From positions 620,001-684,000 of the forward strand of contig NZ_VFMM01000004.1 of NCBI RefSeq assembly GCF_006715085.1: DNA of 64,000 nt. The letters run 5' to 3'. The notes under the pieces were generated by a model. That model ran no database searches. It was not told the origin of the DNA and saw only the letters and a program-made list of their open reading frames with translations. Within the stretch, counting starts at the first letter, position 1, and each line of letters opens with the position of its first letter. Shown in pieces: positions 1 to 8,900 of this stretch. The stretch comes from Kribbella jejuensis (GTDB lineage Bacteria > Actinomycetota > Actinomycetes > Propionibacteriales > Kribbellaceae). The position numbers were made by a program, and so were the translations under genes.

Positions 1-1
1 C

Positions 2-853
2 GGCAAGGCCCTCGCCCGCGACCTGGTTGCCGAAGGCCACCAAGTGCTGCGGCTGGTACGGCGTACGCCGTCAACGCCCGACGAGATCCGCTGGGATCCG
101 GCGCGCGGCGACCTGGACCCGTCGGCGCTCGGTGATCCCGACGTACTGGTCAACCTGGCCGGCGCGAACATCGGCCGCCCGTGGACACCGACGTACCGCC
201 TGCAGATCCGCGAGAGCCGCGTCGCCACCACGTCGACCCTGGCAGCCGCCGCGACCCAACTCGACCGCCGCCCGGTATTGATCACGCAGAGCGGCATCGG
301 CGGATACGGCACGGACCTTGGTGACCGCATCCTCACCGAAGACTCCGACCTCGGTGACGGCTTCCTTGCCGATGTAGTACGCCTGTGGGAGGGCGCACTC
401 GAGCCCGCTCGCGCCGCCGGCAGCCGAGTTGCCGCGCTCCGCACAGGCGTCGTCCTCGACCGCGGCGCACCCGCGTTCCAACTCCTGTCGCTCCCCTTCC
501 GCCTCGGTCTCGGCGGCCGCCTGGGATCGGGCACCCAGTACTTCCCGGTCGTCTCCCTCACCGACTGGACCCGAGCGGTCCGCCACGTAGCCGAGACCGA
601 AGCCTTGAGCGGCCCGGTGAACATTGCCCTGCCCGCCCCAGCCACCAACAGCGAATTCACAGAGGCCCTGGCCACTGCCCTGCACCGTCCCTCGGCAATT
701 CCGGTCCCCGCACCGCTGATGAAGCTCGCGCTCGGCGAGTTCGCCTGGGAACTGCTGGGCAGCAAGCGAGCCCTCCCAACCCGCCTCCAGTCCACTGGCT
801 TCACCTTCCACCACCCCACAATCCCCACCGCCCTCTCCGCCGCCCTCGCTTAG
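2..853 (+). CDS. TIGR01777-family NAD(P)-dependent epimerase, 5' end outside window
   Basis: The reading frame is open from base 2, so the N-terminus with the Rossmann glycine motif lies before the window. The visible part has the family signatures VNLAGANI (the NAG-type segment after the nucleotide fold) and ITQSGIGGYG, where YfcH/SulA homologues carry S-A-x-G-x-Y-G. The C-terminal DUF1731-like end reads LGSKRALPTRLQSTGFTFHHP. The substrate of this family is not known. In mycobacteria the homologue (Rv2216) sits directly before lipB. Here lipB is 10 kb downstream, after inserted DNA. The stop codon TAG at 851-853 lies inside the 15-bp target duplication of the IS481-like element, so that insertion left the coding sequence intact. 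Confidence 0.88.
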   Translation, partial: GKALARDLVAEGHQVLRLVRRTPSTPDEIRWDPARGDLDPSALGDPDVLVNLAGANIGRPWTPTYRLQIRESRVATTSTLAAAATQLDRRPVLITQSGIGGYGTDLGDRILTEDSDLGDGFLADVVRLWEGALEPARAAGSRVAALRTGVVLDRGAPAFQLLSLPFRLGLGGRLGSGTQYFPVVSLTDWTRAVRHVAETEALSGPVNIALPAPATNSEFTEALATALHRPSAIPVPAPLMKLALGEFAWELLGSKRALPTRLQSTGFTFHHPTIPTALSAALA

Positions 854-854
854 G
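840..854. repeat. Left copy of 15-bp target-site duplication
   Basis: The sequence ccgccctcgcttagg is repeated exactly at 3361-3375, on the other side of the mobile element. It contains the stop codon of the upstream epimerase gene. IS481-family elements are known to make target duplications of up to about 15 bp. Confidence 0.85.
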
Positions 855-935
855 TGTTATGTCTCAGGACATCGGTGACGGTTCTGCCTTGAGACATCGG
901 TGACGCTTTCGGGGTTGTTGGTGGTGACATTTCGG
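855..935 (+). repeat. Left terminal inverted repeat with three iterated motifs
   Basis: It begins tgttatgtctcaggacatc and contains three spaced versions of the GACATCGGTGAC motif (around 868-879, 893-904 and 929-937). The right end at 3283-3360 shows the same three-motif layout in reverse complement. Confidence 0.75.
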
Positions 936-979
936 TGAGTCGGCGGGGTCGATGATGCCTGGGCCGGTCGACTGCGCGG

Positions 980-2225
980 GTGTCGAAGAACGAGCTTGTT
1001 GATCCTCGTGTCAGTCTCGCGATCACGCAGTGGCCGTGTGATGCGCCTCGTGGGGCGGTGACGACGTTCTGTGCCGAGCATGGCATCTCGCGTAAGACGT
1101 TCTACGAGATCCGGCGGCGCACCCTGGCTGAGGGGCCTGCGGCGGCGTTGGAACCGAAGTCGCGGCGGCCGCGGTCGAGCCCGTCGAAGCTGGCCGATGA
1201 GGTCAAGCAGCAGGCGATCGGGGTCCGGGCCGCGCTCGAGCAGTCCGGGCTGGACTTCGGTCCGATCAGCGTGCACGACAAGATGCACGCGATGGGCCTG
1301 GAGACGGTGCCTTCGGTCGCGTCGCTGGCCCGGATCTTCCGCCAAGCAGGCATCGCGCGGCTGGAACCGAGGAAGAAACCCAGGGCCGCGTGGCGTCGGT
1401 TCGTGTATCCGGCCCCGAACGCCTGCTGGCAAGTCGACGCCACCGAGTATGTGCTCACCCGTGGCCGCAGATGCGTGATCTTCCAGCTCATCGACGACCA
1501 CTCCCGCTACGCGGTCGCCTCCCACGTCGCGTGGGGCGAGACCTCCGAGGCGGCGATCGCCGTGTTCGACAAGGCGTGGCCGCCCATGGCGTGCCCCAGC
1601 GGCTGCTGTCCGACAACGGGTCCGCGCTCAACCCCTCGCGCCGTGGAATCCTGGGCCAGCTCGTCGTCCACCTGATGGCCCTGGGCGTCGAGCCGATCAC
1701 CGGCAAGCCCTACAAACCAACCACCCAGGGCAAGAACGAACGCTTCCATCAAACCCTGTTCCGCTACCTCGACAAGCAGCCACTGGCCGCCGACCTGGCG
1801 CAGTTACAGGCCCAGGTCGACACCTTCGACCACCTCTACAACACCCAGCGTCCCCACCAAGGACTGCCCGGCCGCGTCACACCCTTGAGCGCCTGGCAGG
1901 CCACCGCGAAGACCGAGGCACCCCACCCCACCCGCGACCTGTTCCACCGACCCCTCAGCCCACCCCGACCCACCCGGACACCGGTGCCTACAGACCTGCC
2001 CAACGGCACCATCGTCAAGAACTCGCCGCCAACGGCGTCTTCATGCTGAACGAGGTCCAGTACATGGTCGACGGGCGACAAGGCTTCCAGCAGGTCCTCG
2101 TCATCACCGCCGGCGACAAGATCACCGTCGCCGACCTCGACGGCGAAATCCTCATCGAACACACCAGACCCGCACCCGGAATCACCTACGTCGGCAACGG
2201 CCACCACCTCCGCGACCCACCCTGA
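980..2225 (+). pseudogene. IS481-family transposase, broken by two frameshifts
   Basis: Three reading frames must be joined to read a complete transposase. Frame one (from GTG 980 to about 1575) gives a helix-turn-helix start (FCAEHGISRKTFYEIRRR) and the first part of the rve/DDE core, with CWQVDATEY and LIDDHSRY. Frame two (about 1575 to 2030) continues with HGVPQRLLSDNG and GKNERFHQTL, which hold the second Asp and the Glu. Frame three (about 2025 to 2225) gives the family C-terminus ending RPAPGITYVGNG. Each junction needs one restored base. No slippery heptamer is visible at either junction, so I read these as inactivating deletions or sequence errors, not programmed frameshifts. Confidence 0.8.
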
Positions 2226-2290
2226 ACCGTCACCAATGTCCTGACACATCGGTGACGCTTCAGGGGCACTCGGTGGTGACGCTTCTTCGG
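2223..2290. repeat. Internal copy of IS end sequences
   Basis: Bases 2225-2248 (gaaccgtcaccaatgtcctg and on) resemble the reverse complement of the left end, i.e. a right end placed just after the transposase. They run directly into 2241-2290, which resembles bases 890-935 of the left end in direct orientation. This layout is what a junction between two tandem IS copies would leave. Confidence 0.6.
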
Positions 2291-2403
2291 CCCGGCGTGC
2301 AAGGCATGTCCTTCCGGATCTGGCCGATGAGCGGTCGTGTCACTTCGGTCGCCCAGATTGACGCAATCTTTGTATCGGGGCTGCCGCGTGGCGGGAACAG
2401 TTC

Positions 2404-3144
2404 CTAGGCAGCGCCGACCTTCCTGGGCGTCAGAACCAGCCGTACCCCGGTCACCAGCAGCCACACGAGCCAGGCGGCGTAGCCGAGTAGCCCCACGAAC
2501 AGGATCGGCGAGCCGTCAGCGATCGCGAGGTTGGCCACCCCGGCGGCGATCGCCAGGCTTCCCCCGGCCACGCCGAGCACACGCTGCCACGGCGCTGCCA
2601 GCCGACTCGCATGCGCCGCCAGCGCAGCGCCGATGAAGGTGGTGCCGAGCGCCGACAGCGCCAGAGCGAATGCTCCTGCATGCAGCTGCCAGACGAGCTT
2701 GAACAGCGGGCTCGGCTCGGCGAGACCGCCGGCGGACAATACGACTCCGTTCCACAGCACGGCGTAGAGCGCGAAGACCGCCGCGAGAGTCGCGCCCGCG
2801 GCCACCGCGAGGCGCGACCAGTCGGCGCCCGCACCCCCGCGACGCCCGACCAGCCCGTGGAGACCGGTCACGAACACGAGCAGCAGCGGCAGGTTCAGCG
2901 CCTCTGAGCCGACCGCGATCGCGACCACGTCCCGGTTCTGCTGGTGCCAGGCGAGCACCTTCTCGATCGGGTCGCCGTAGCCGGGCGGATGGGTCCAGAC
3001 GAACACAGCATTCTGAACGACTAACGACGCTACCAACGCGATCGCCGCCGCGCCCACGACCCGCTCCCCGAACGCCGGGGTCGGCGCCGTCAGCGAAACC
3101 TTGTTCACGGCCACAGCATGCGCTTGTGTAGCCGCAATCATCAA
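2404..3144 (-). CDS. Multi-pass membrane protein, passenger of the IS481-like element
   Basis: The product is a 246-residue hydrophobic protein with about six predicted membrane segments, for example residues 28-50 (VVGAAAIALVASLVVQNAVF), 75-95, 110-135, 150-175, 185-205 and 210-232. A short polar N-terminus precedes them. I do not recognise the family with certainty; the layout resembles DUF4386-type membrane proteins of actinobacteria. It lies on the strand opposite the transposase and is fully inside the inverted repeats. It therefore appears to have moved with the element. No regulator or resistance-type partner lies beside it, so a function cannot be given. Confidence 0.6.
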   Translation of the reverse strand: MMIAATQAHAVAVNKVSLTAPTPAFGERVVGAAAIALVASLVVQNAVFVWTHPPGYGDPIEKVLAWHQQNRDVVAIAVGSEALNLPLLLVFVTGLHGLVGRRGGAGADWSRLAVAAGATLAAVFALYAVLWNGVVLSAGGLAEPSPLFKLVWQLHAGAFALALSALGTTFIGAALAAHASRLAAPWQRVLGVAGGSLAIAAGVANLAIADGSPILFVGLLGYAAWLVWLLVTGVRLVLTPRKVGAA

Positions 3145-3282
3145 CGCGGATCACCCCGATCTACGCCCTGACCCACCCTGGCGCTGCTGTGGCGCTACTA
3201 AACGCTGACTCGGGAAACGCACTCATCTGCCGCTGAGCGAGCGCGTCCGGTCAGGCCGAGCAGATGCCGTGGTTGGCCATGA

Positions 3283-3360
3283 GTGTCACCGATGTCATGA
3301 GAGATCGAGTGTCACCGATGTCCTGATGCAGAACTGTCACCCATGTCCCGAGACATCACA
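3283..3360 (-). repeat. Right terminal inverted repeat with three iterated motifs
   Basis: Reverse-complemented, it matches 855-935 over about 80 bp, with GACATCGGTGAC-type motifs at similar spacing. The outermost 25 bp are 3336-3360. The stretch 3145-3282, between the passenger gene and this repeat, shows no gene that I can support. Confidence 0.75.
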
Positions 3361-3375
3361 CCGCCCTCGCTTAGG
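3361..3375. repeat. Right copy of 15-bp target-site duplication
   Basis: It is identical to 840-854, the left copy. Removing 855-3375 would join the epimerase stop codon directly to the promoter of the DUF222-HNH gene. Confidence 0.85.
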
Positions 3376-3380
3376 TCAAC

Positions 3381-3415
3381 TTGGATCAATCGAACACATG
3401 TTCTAATATAGACGC
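3381..3415 (+). promoter_or_regulatory. Leaderless promoter overlapped by a LexA (SOS) box
   Basis: TTGGAT (3381-3386), a 17-nt spacer and TAATAT (3404-3409) form a good sigma-70-type promoter. The ATG at 3416 follows 6 nt later, so the transcript should start at the start codon. Bases 3390-3405 read TCGAACACATGTTCTA, which fits the actinobacterial LexA consensus TCGAAC-N4-GTTCGA at 11 of 12 fixed positions. The box covers the space between -35 and -10. Confidence 0.75.
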
Positions 3416-5827
3416 ATGATGGCGACGATGACCAATCGGGCTCCTGGGCGATCCACGCTCGGCGACTCCTACCTGCCGTCTGACGAGATGTACGACGACG
3501 TGTGGGATCCGGACCTGCACGACGAACTGCCGCCGATGTCGCGCGTCGAGGCGTTCGAGTGGCAGGAATGGGCCGGCGTCGAACAGGACGAGGCCGAACG
3601 CGTCATGCTGCGCCTGAAGGCGCCGGCCTGGGTGTTCCTGCCGCCGGGCGCCGAACTGGCCGCGGCCCTGGAGGAGCTGCGTCCGCAGTGCGAGTCGCCG
3701 GTCGCGTTGATCGAGGCGATGAAAGCCGCGGCCCGGATCGAATCCTGGGCCGCAGCGATCAAGAACGCCGTCATGGCTTCGTTCGTCCGCCAGCGCAAGG
3801 CTCAGGCGAGCGAGATCCCGCGCCCCACGCAGATCGACTCCTCCGGCCGCCCCATCGACCCCGAACGATCCTGGGCCGCCGAAATCGCCGCCGCGCTACA
3901 TCTGGCGCCCACCACCGCGAGCCGCCACATCGAGACCGCGCTGCACCTGACGAGCACTCTGACTGCCACTCACACCGCACTCCGCTGTGGCGCACTGACA
4001 CTGTCCAAGGCTCTGGCCATCTCCGAAGCCACTCGCTCGCTACCCACCGATGCGGCTCGCGCCGTCGAGGCTCACGTCCTCCGTCGCGCCCCAGGCCAGA
4101 CTCACAAAAACCTGAACACCTCACTCCGCCGCCAGGTCGCCAAGCACACCACCACCCAGGACGCCGACAACCATCGCGCCGCCCTCGCAGACCGAACCTG
4201 CAAGATCGTCCCCCTTCCAGACGGCATGGCGGGCCTCTGGGTCGTACACACCGCCCCCAAAATCCAGCAAATGTGGATAGTCATCCAAGCCATGGCCGAC
4301 CTCTCCAAACGCCCCACCCCACCCAACACCGCAACCCGCCCGGAGAACAGCTCACCCCCGCCACCTGAACGGCCCCCATCGCGCACCCACGTCAACGGCC
4401 ACGGCTACCCCGCACGCCCCACACGCCCCCAACCAACCGAAGCCACCCCCAAGCCCGAAACGACCCCGCCCACCGAACACGCCGCCTCACCCACACACGC
4501 CACACCAACCTCCTCAACGCGCCAGCGGCAATCGCCCAGAAACCCCGACGACACCAGTCAGGCCATGGACGCCATCGACGCCTTGGACGCCGAGGAATCC
4601 ATGCAGGCCGCGCACGCTGTAGACGCCAGGCACGCCGGAAACGCCACGCGGGCCGGGAACGCCTGCGATGCCGACAACGCCGGGGAGGCGGGGCAGGCCC
4701 GGAACGCCGGACACACAAGGGACGCCAGGCAGGCTGGGCACATCGGGCAGGCCGAGCGCATCGGGCACATCGGGGGCACCACGCATGGCGAGAACGGCGG
4801 CGAAGTCGAAAACGCCGGAAAGGCCGAGCGGGCTGGGAACGCTACGCGGGACGAGAACGCCTGGGATGCCGACAACCCCGGTGAGGCGGGACACGCCCGG
4901 AACGCCGAAGACGCCGGGGAGGCCCGGGACGCCGACGAATCAACGGGATCGAGTGACTGGGTCGGATCGGCCGAGTCTGATCGGAATGTGCGCCTGGCGC
5001 CGCAGCGCCGTGCCGATGTGATCGCCGACCTGTTCGAACACATGCTGCACAACGGACTCGACTGGCTCGGCCGGCGACTCCCTGATCAGCACCGCCGACG
5101 TCCGCACATCGAGGTCCTCGTCCCGATCACCACCCTGTTAGGAGTGGACGACGAGCCCTGTGAACTGACCGGCTACGGCCCCATCCCAGCGGAGATGGCA
5201 CGCCACATCGCCACCGACGGCACCTGGCGCAGGCTCCTCACTGATCCCACGAGCGGCGCAGTACTCGAAGCATCAACCACCCGTCACGATCCCGGCGCAC
5301 TCGTCACCGAAACTCTCCTCGCCCGCCACCCGGTCTGCGCCTGGCCAGGCTGCGATCGCATCTCCCGCGAATGCGACCGCGACCACGCGATCCCGTTCGC
5401 ACGGTCTGGGCAAACAACCCTCACCGGCATGATTCCGTACTGCGAATACCACCACGTCATCAAAGACACCCCTACCTGGGGCTGGAACGCCACACCCCAC
5501 CCCGACGGTTCAATCACCCTCACAACGCCCACAGGCCACCGCTACACCACCGTCCCGCCTGCCCGAGGCCCGATCGCTCACACTCCAACACCGCCTCCAC
5601 CCCAACCTTCCCCAAGCCCAACAGGCGATCCAGCCTCCAAAGACCCGCGACCCACCCCGGGAGCACCCCATGCGCACGCACCTGCCAAGACCCAGCCATC
5701 CGGACCAGCGGAACCACAGATCAGCACTGCCCACCTCCTATGCGAGCAAGCGCCCCCGCCACCATCCGCACCATCGCCCGCGCAAATACCCTCACGCCAA
5801 CCGATGGCCGGCCCACCACCGTTCTAG
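3416..5827 (+). CDS. DUF222 / HNH endonuclease domain protein (13E12 repeat-family type)
   Basis: An 803-residue protein. The N-terminal half (about residues 40-300) is the DUF222 domain typical of the mycobacterial 13E12 (REP13E12) family. The C-terminal part (about 635-685) is an HNH nuclease: VCAWPGCDR, then CDRDHAIPF with the catalytic His, then YCEYHH. Between them, about residues 381-507, is a low-complexity Ala/Gly/Asn/Asp tract of short units such as AGNARDA that family members usually lack at this length. The tail is Pro/Thr rich. A LexA box sits on its promoter, as reported for mycobacterial 13E12 genes. The cellular role is unknown; DNA cutting under DNA damage is an inference. Confidence 0.85.
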   Translation: MMATMTNRAPGRSTLGDSYLPSDEMYDDVWDPDLHDELPPMSRVEAFEWQEWAGVEQDEAERVMLRLKAPAWVFLPPGAELAAALEELRPQCESPVALIEAMKAAARIESWAAAIKNAVMASFVRQRKAQASEIPRPTQIDSSGRPIDPERSWAAEIAAALHLAPTTASRHIETALHLTSTLTATHTALRCGALTLSKALAISEATRSLPTDAARAVEAHVLRRAPGQTHKNLNTSLRRQVAKHTTTQDADNHRAALADRTCKIVPLPDGMAGLWVVHTAPKIQQMWIVIQAMADLSKRPTPPNTATRPENSSPPPPERPPSRTHVNGHGYPARPTRPQPTEATPKPETTPPTEHAASPTHATPTSSTRQRQSPRNPDDTSQAMDAIDALDAEESMQAAHAVDARHAGNATRAGNACDADNAGEAGQARNAGHTRDARQAGHIGQAERIGHIGGTTHGENGGEVENAGKAERAGNATRDENAWDADNPGEAGHARNAEDAGEARDADESTGSSDWVGSAESDRNVRLAPQRRADVIADLFEHMLHNGLDWLGRRLPDQHRRRPHIEVLVPITTLLGVDDEPCELTGYGPIPAEMARHIATDGTWRRLLTDPTSGAVLEASTTRHDPGALVTETLLARHPVCAWPGCDRISRECDRDHAIPFARSGQTTLTGMIPYCEYHHVIKDTPTWGWNATPHPDGSITLTTPTGHRYTTVPPARGPIAHTPTPPPPQPSPSPTGDPASKDPRPTPGAPHAHAPAKTQPSGPAEPQISTAHLLCEQAPPPPSAPSPAQIPSRQPMAGPPPF
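4558..4935 (+). repeat. Degenerate minisatellite inside the DUF222-HNH gene
   Basis: Short imperfect in-frame units of about 9-24 bp built from gccgggaacgcc- and gacgccgg-like words encode repeated A-G-N-A and D-A-x-x-A-G. The unit length is a multiple of three, so gain or loss would keep the frame open. Confidence 0.65.
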
Positions 5828-5921
5828 GACAGCGCAAACCTGACCACTTCACGGACTGTTGCCCTGGCCACGCTCGAAGACAATTCCGTCACCGCAACGG
5901 GCACGCCACTCAGCTGAAGCG

Positions 5922-8900
5922 TCAGGCCCGGGTGATTGTGGTGATGCGCCAGGGCCCGCTGGGTGGGGTGGTTGTGCTCGTTGGGTTGTTGGTCAGGGTG
6001 ATCAGGCGGGTGGTTCGAGGGCCTTGTGGGAGTGGGGTTTTGGTGCCGCTGTGATCGACGACTTCGCCGCCAGTCAGTTGGTCGGTGGTTCTGAGGGTGA
6101 TGGTGGTGCGGGTATGACGGGTGATGGTGATGCTGTCGATCGTGATTCGGAGGCCTTGAACGCGGACGTTCTGCTGGCGGTACTCCGACATCAGCGCACG
6201 GTCGGCAGTCCACGGTGAACTGCCCGGTATGTAGATGTTGCTGAGCGCATCCAAGTTCAGCGTCCAAAACGCCTGCGAACGTTGCGCATCCAGCGCCTGC
6301 AACGTCCGCACCCACGGCGCTGTCTCTGCGGAGTGGCTCGCAGGTTCACCCGGCGAACGCACACCCTCGCTTGACGACCGCGTCGGCCGCACCGGTTGAG
6401 TCGGCCCCGCTTGGGTCGGGCTCACAGACCGCGTCGCGCCAGCAGATGTCGGCTGCACCGCCCCCGGCGAAGAGGGCAGCCCGGACGACGGTACGGAGCT
6501 ACCTGCGGACGTCGGCCCGGAGGTGGGTGGTGCCGATTGTCCTGCAGACGTTGGCGCGGACGTGGGCGATGACGAGTGTCCCGTCGACGCCGGCGCGGAG
6601 CTGGGCTGAGTGGAGTTCCCCGCGGACGACGGTGCAGAATTCGGTTCTATCGAGCTTCCTGCGGACGGCGGCTCAGACGTCGGTCCCGTCGTGTCGCCGG
6701 CAGAAGGCGGCACCGACGTCGGGTGCACCGAGGCGCCGGAGGTCTCTGGCGAGTCGATCGGTTCTGACTGTGCCGTCGGCGACGTGTCGAGGGTGCGAAT
6801 GGTGGCGATTCCGAGGGCGAGCACGATGATCGCACCAACGGCTACCGCGGCGAGGATCCCGTACGCCGGATGCGCAAACCGACCGAACGTGCGACCGCCG
6901 ACAACAGCTCGCCCACGACGCCCGAAGCCGCGACCATGAGCTGTACCCCGCCGTACCCGGCGCCAAGGCGGCCCGCTGAACCGACGTTCCACGAGCCGTA
7001 CCCGACGCAGGCCGAACCAGCTGAGCCGACCGCCTCCACGCCGCCCTCTGCTCCTACCGAATCGGCTGAACCGCCCGTCGCCACGCCGGGTCCGGTGACG
7101 ACGGCGCTGGGTCGAACGGCGCTGGGTCGAACGGCGCGCATCGTGCCGGAGCCGCTGCGGATGAAGTCCGCCGGACCTTTCCTTGCCCCCGCGGACCGTG
7201 GCTGCTCCGCCGAAGCCAGGTGTGGATGATCGCTCACGACTGGGGTGCTGACGTTCTCCGTGTGCGGAGTGATCGTGTGCACCGAGCGGCGCGTCGCTAC
7301 CAACGGACAAGTCCTCACCGACATGTACGTCGCGCCGATCACGTGCACTGCGAACGCCATGCAGGGTCTCAGGATCAACTGCACTGCTGGGATCGTCCCC
7401 GTGCGGGTGAACCCGCCCGTGCGGAGGAACTTGGCCGTTGACGGGAGGCTCGGTGGGCGCGGAGATCTTCGCGGTCGGTGGGAGTTGGGTGGTGTGAGTG
7501 CCGCGGGTTGTTTGGATGGTTCGGATTGTGGTGCCGGTGGGGGACTTTGTGCGGCGGGTGGCTCGTGGGCGGAGTGCCGGTCCGTTCGAGGGTGGGACTG
7601 GTTCGAGGGTGTTGCGTTCGGGCGCGCTGCTGGCGTGAGTCGCGTTGTCGTCGTGAGTCTCGCTGACATCGCCTGGCGTGGGCTCACCGCGGGGTGGACT
7701 GTGATCGCCCCGTGCCTTGACGTTGCCGGTCGCGGTTGCCACGCGAGGCACGGTGGTGTCGCGTGGCGCGGTGACGTCCGTCGCAGCCCGGTCCGTGGCT
7801 GCGTGGTCATCCCGAGGCGAAATGGCGTCGGCCGGCGCGTGGGCGTCGCGGGACGCGTGGTCGTCGCGAGGCGCGGCTGCGTGGCTATCCCAAGCCGCAG
7901 TGGCGTCACCCGGTGCGGAGGCGTCGCGAGGCGCGGTGACATCCGAAGGCGCGGTGACGTCGGGAGTCGCGGGCCAGTCGGTGGTTGCGTGGCCATCGCA
8001 AGCCGCAGTGGCGTCACCTGGCGCGTGGGAGTCGCGGGGCGTATGGGCGTCGCGAAGCGCGGTGGCGTCGCGAAGCGCGGTGGCGTCGCCCGGCGCGTCG
8101 GCGTCGCGAGCCGCATTGGCGTTGCCCGGCGCGGTGGCGTCGCTCGGTGCGGTGGCGTCGCTTGGCGCGGTGGCGTCGGGAAGCGGGGGCCAGTCGGTGG
8201 CTGCGTTGCCATCCCGAGCCGCAGTGGCATCCCGCGGCGCGTGCACGTCGCGGGGCGCGGTGGCGTCGTCCGAGGCGTGGGCGTCGGGAGTCGCGGCCCA
8301 GTCGGTGGCTGCGTTGCCATCCCGAGCCGCAGTGGCATCCCCCGGCGCGTGGGCGTCGCGGGGCCGGTGGGCGTCGCGGGGCGCGTGAGGGCCGCGAGGC
8401 GCCTTGGCGTCGCCGGGCGTTGTGGCGTCGCGAGGGGCGTTGACGGTATTGGGGGTGGGCTGGTGGTGGGGTGTGGGGAGCCAGGCGGTGGGGATTGATG
8501 TGGGTGGGTTGTTGGGGGCGGTGGGTGGGGTTGGGAGCCATGCGGATGGGGTGCGCGTGGGTGGAGGGTCTGTGGGGGTGGTCGTTGGGTGGGTTGGGTT
8601 GGTGGGGTGGGGCTTACCTGGAGAGTCGGGGTTGGCGTTCGTGGGGGTTGCCGATGGGGCGGCGGGGTGGGGTGGGGTCGTGTTGGGGTGGGCGGGTGCG
8701 GAGGTGTTGGGGTGGGCGGGTGGGGTGGGTGGGGGCCAGGTGGGTGGGTGGAGGCCTTCGGGTGGGATGGCTAGGTCTATGGGGGTTGCGGCGGAGATGG
8801 TTAGGAGGCGGGTGGGGAGGAGGTGGAGGGGGATTGCGGTGAAGAGGGGGTGGGGGAAGGAGTCGGGGTGGGTGGTTGCTTGGTGGGCGATGGTTTTGAG

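Larger units (their letters stand above)
855..3360. mobile_element. IS481-like transposon carrying a passenger membrane-protein gene
   Basis: This 2506-bp element starts with TGT and ends with ACA, and is flanked by identical 15-bp direct repeats. Its ends are imperfect inverted repeats: 855-879 against the complement of 3336-3360 agree at about 21 of 25 positions. Similarity continues inward for about 80 bp, with three spaced copies of a motif close to gacatcggtgac at each end, as expected for transposase binding sites. Inside are a frameshifted IS481-type transposase (980-2225) and an opposite-strand membrane-protein gene (2404-3144). A further inner copy of the end sequences at 2223-2290 suggests the element was built from two tandem IS ends. 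Confidence 0.8.

Noticed and set aside
1560..2035. Programmed ribosomal frameshifting in the IS481-like transposase
   Set aside because: No A-rich or other slippery heptamer at either junction, and the family normally has a single frame.
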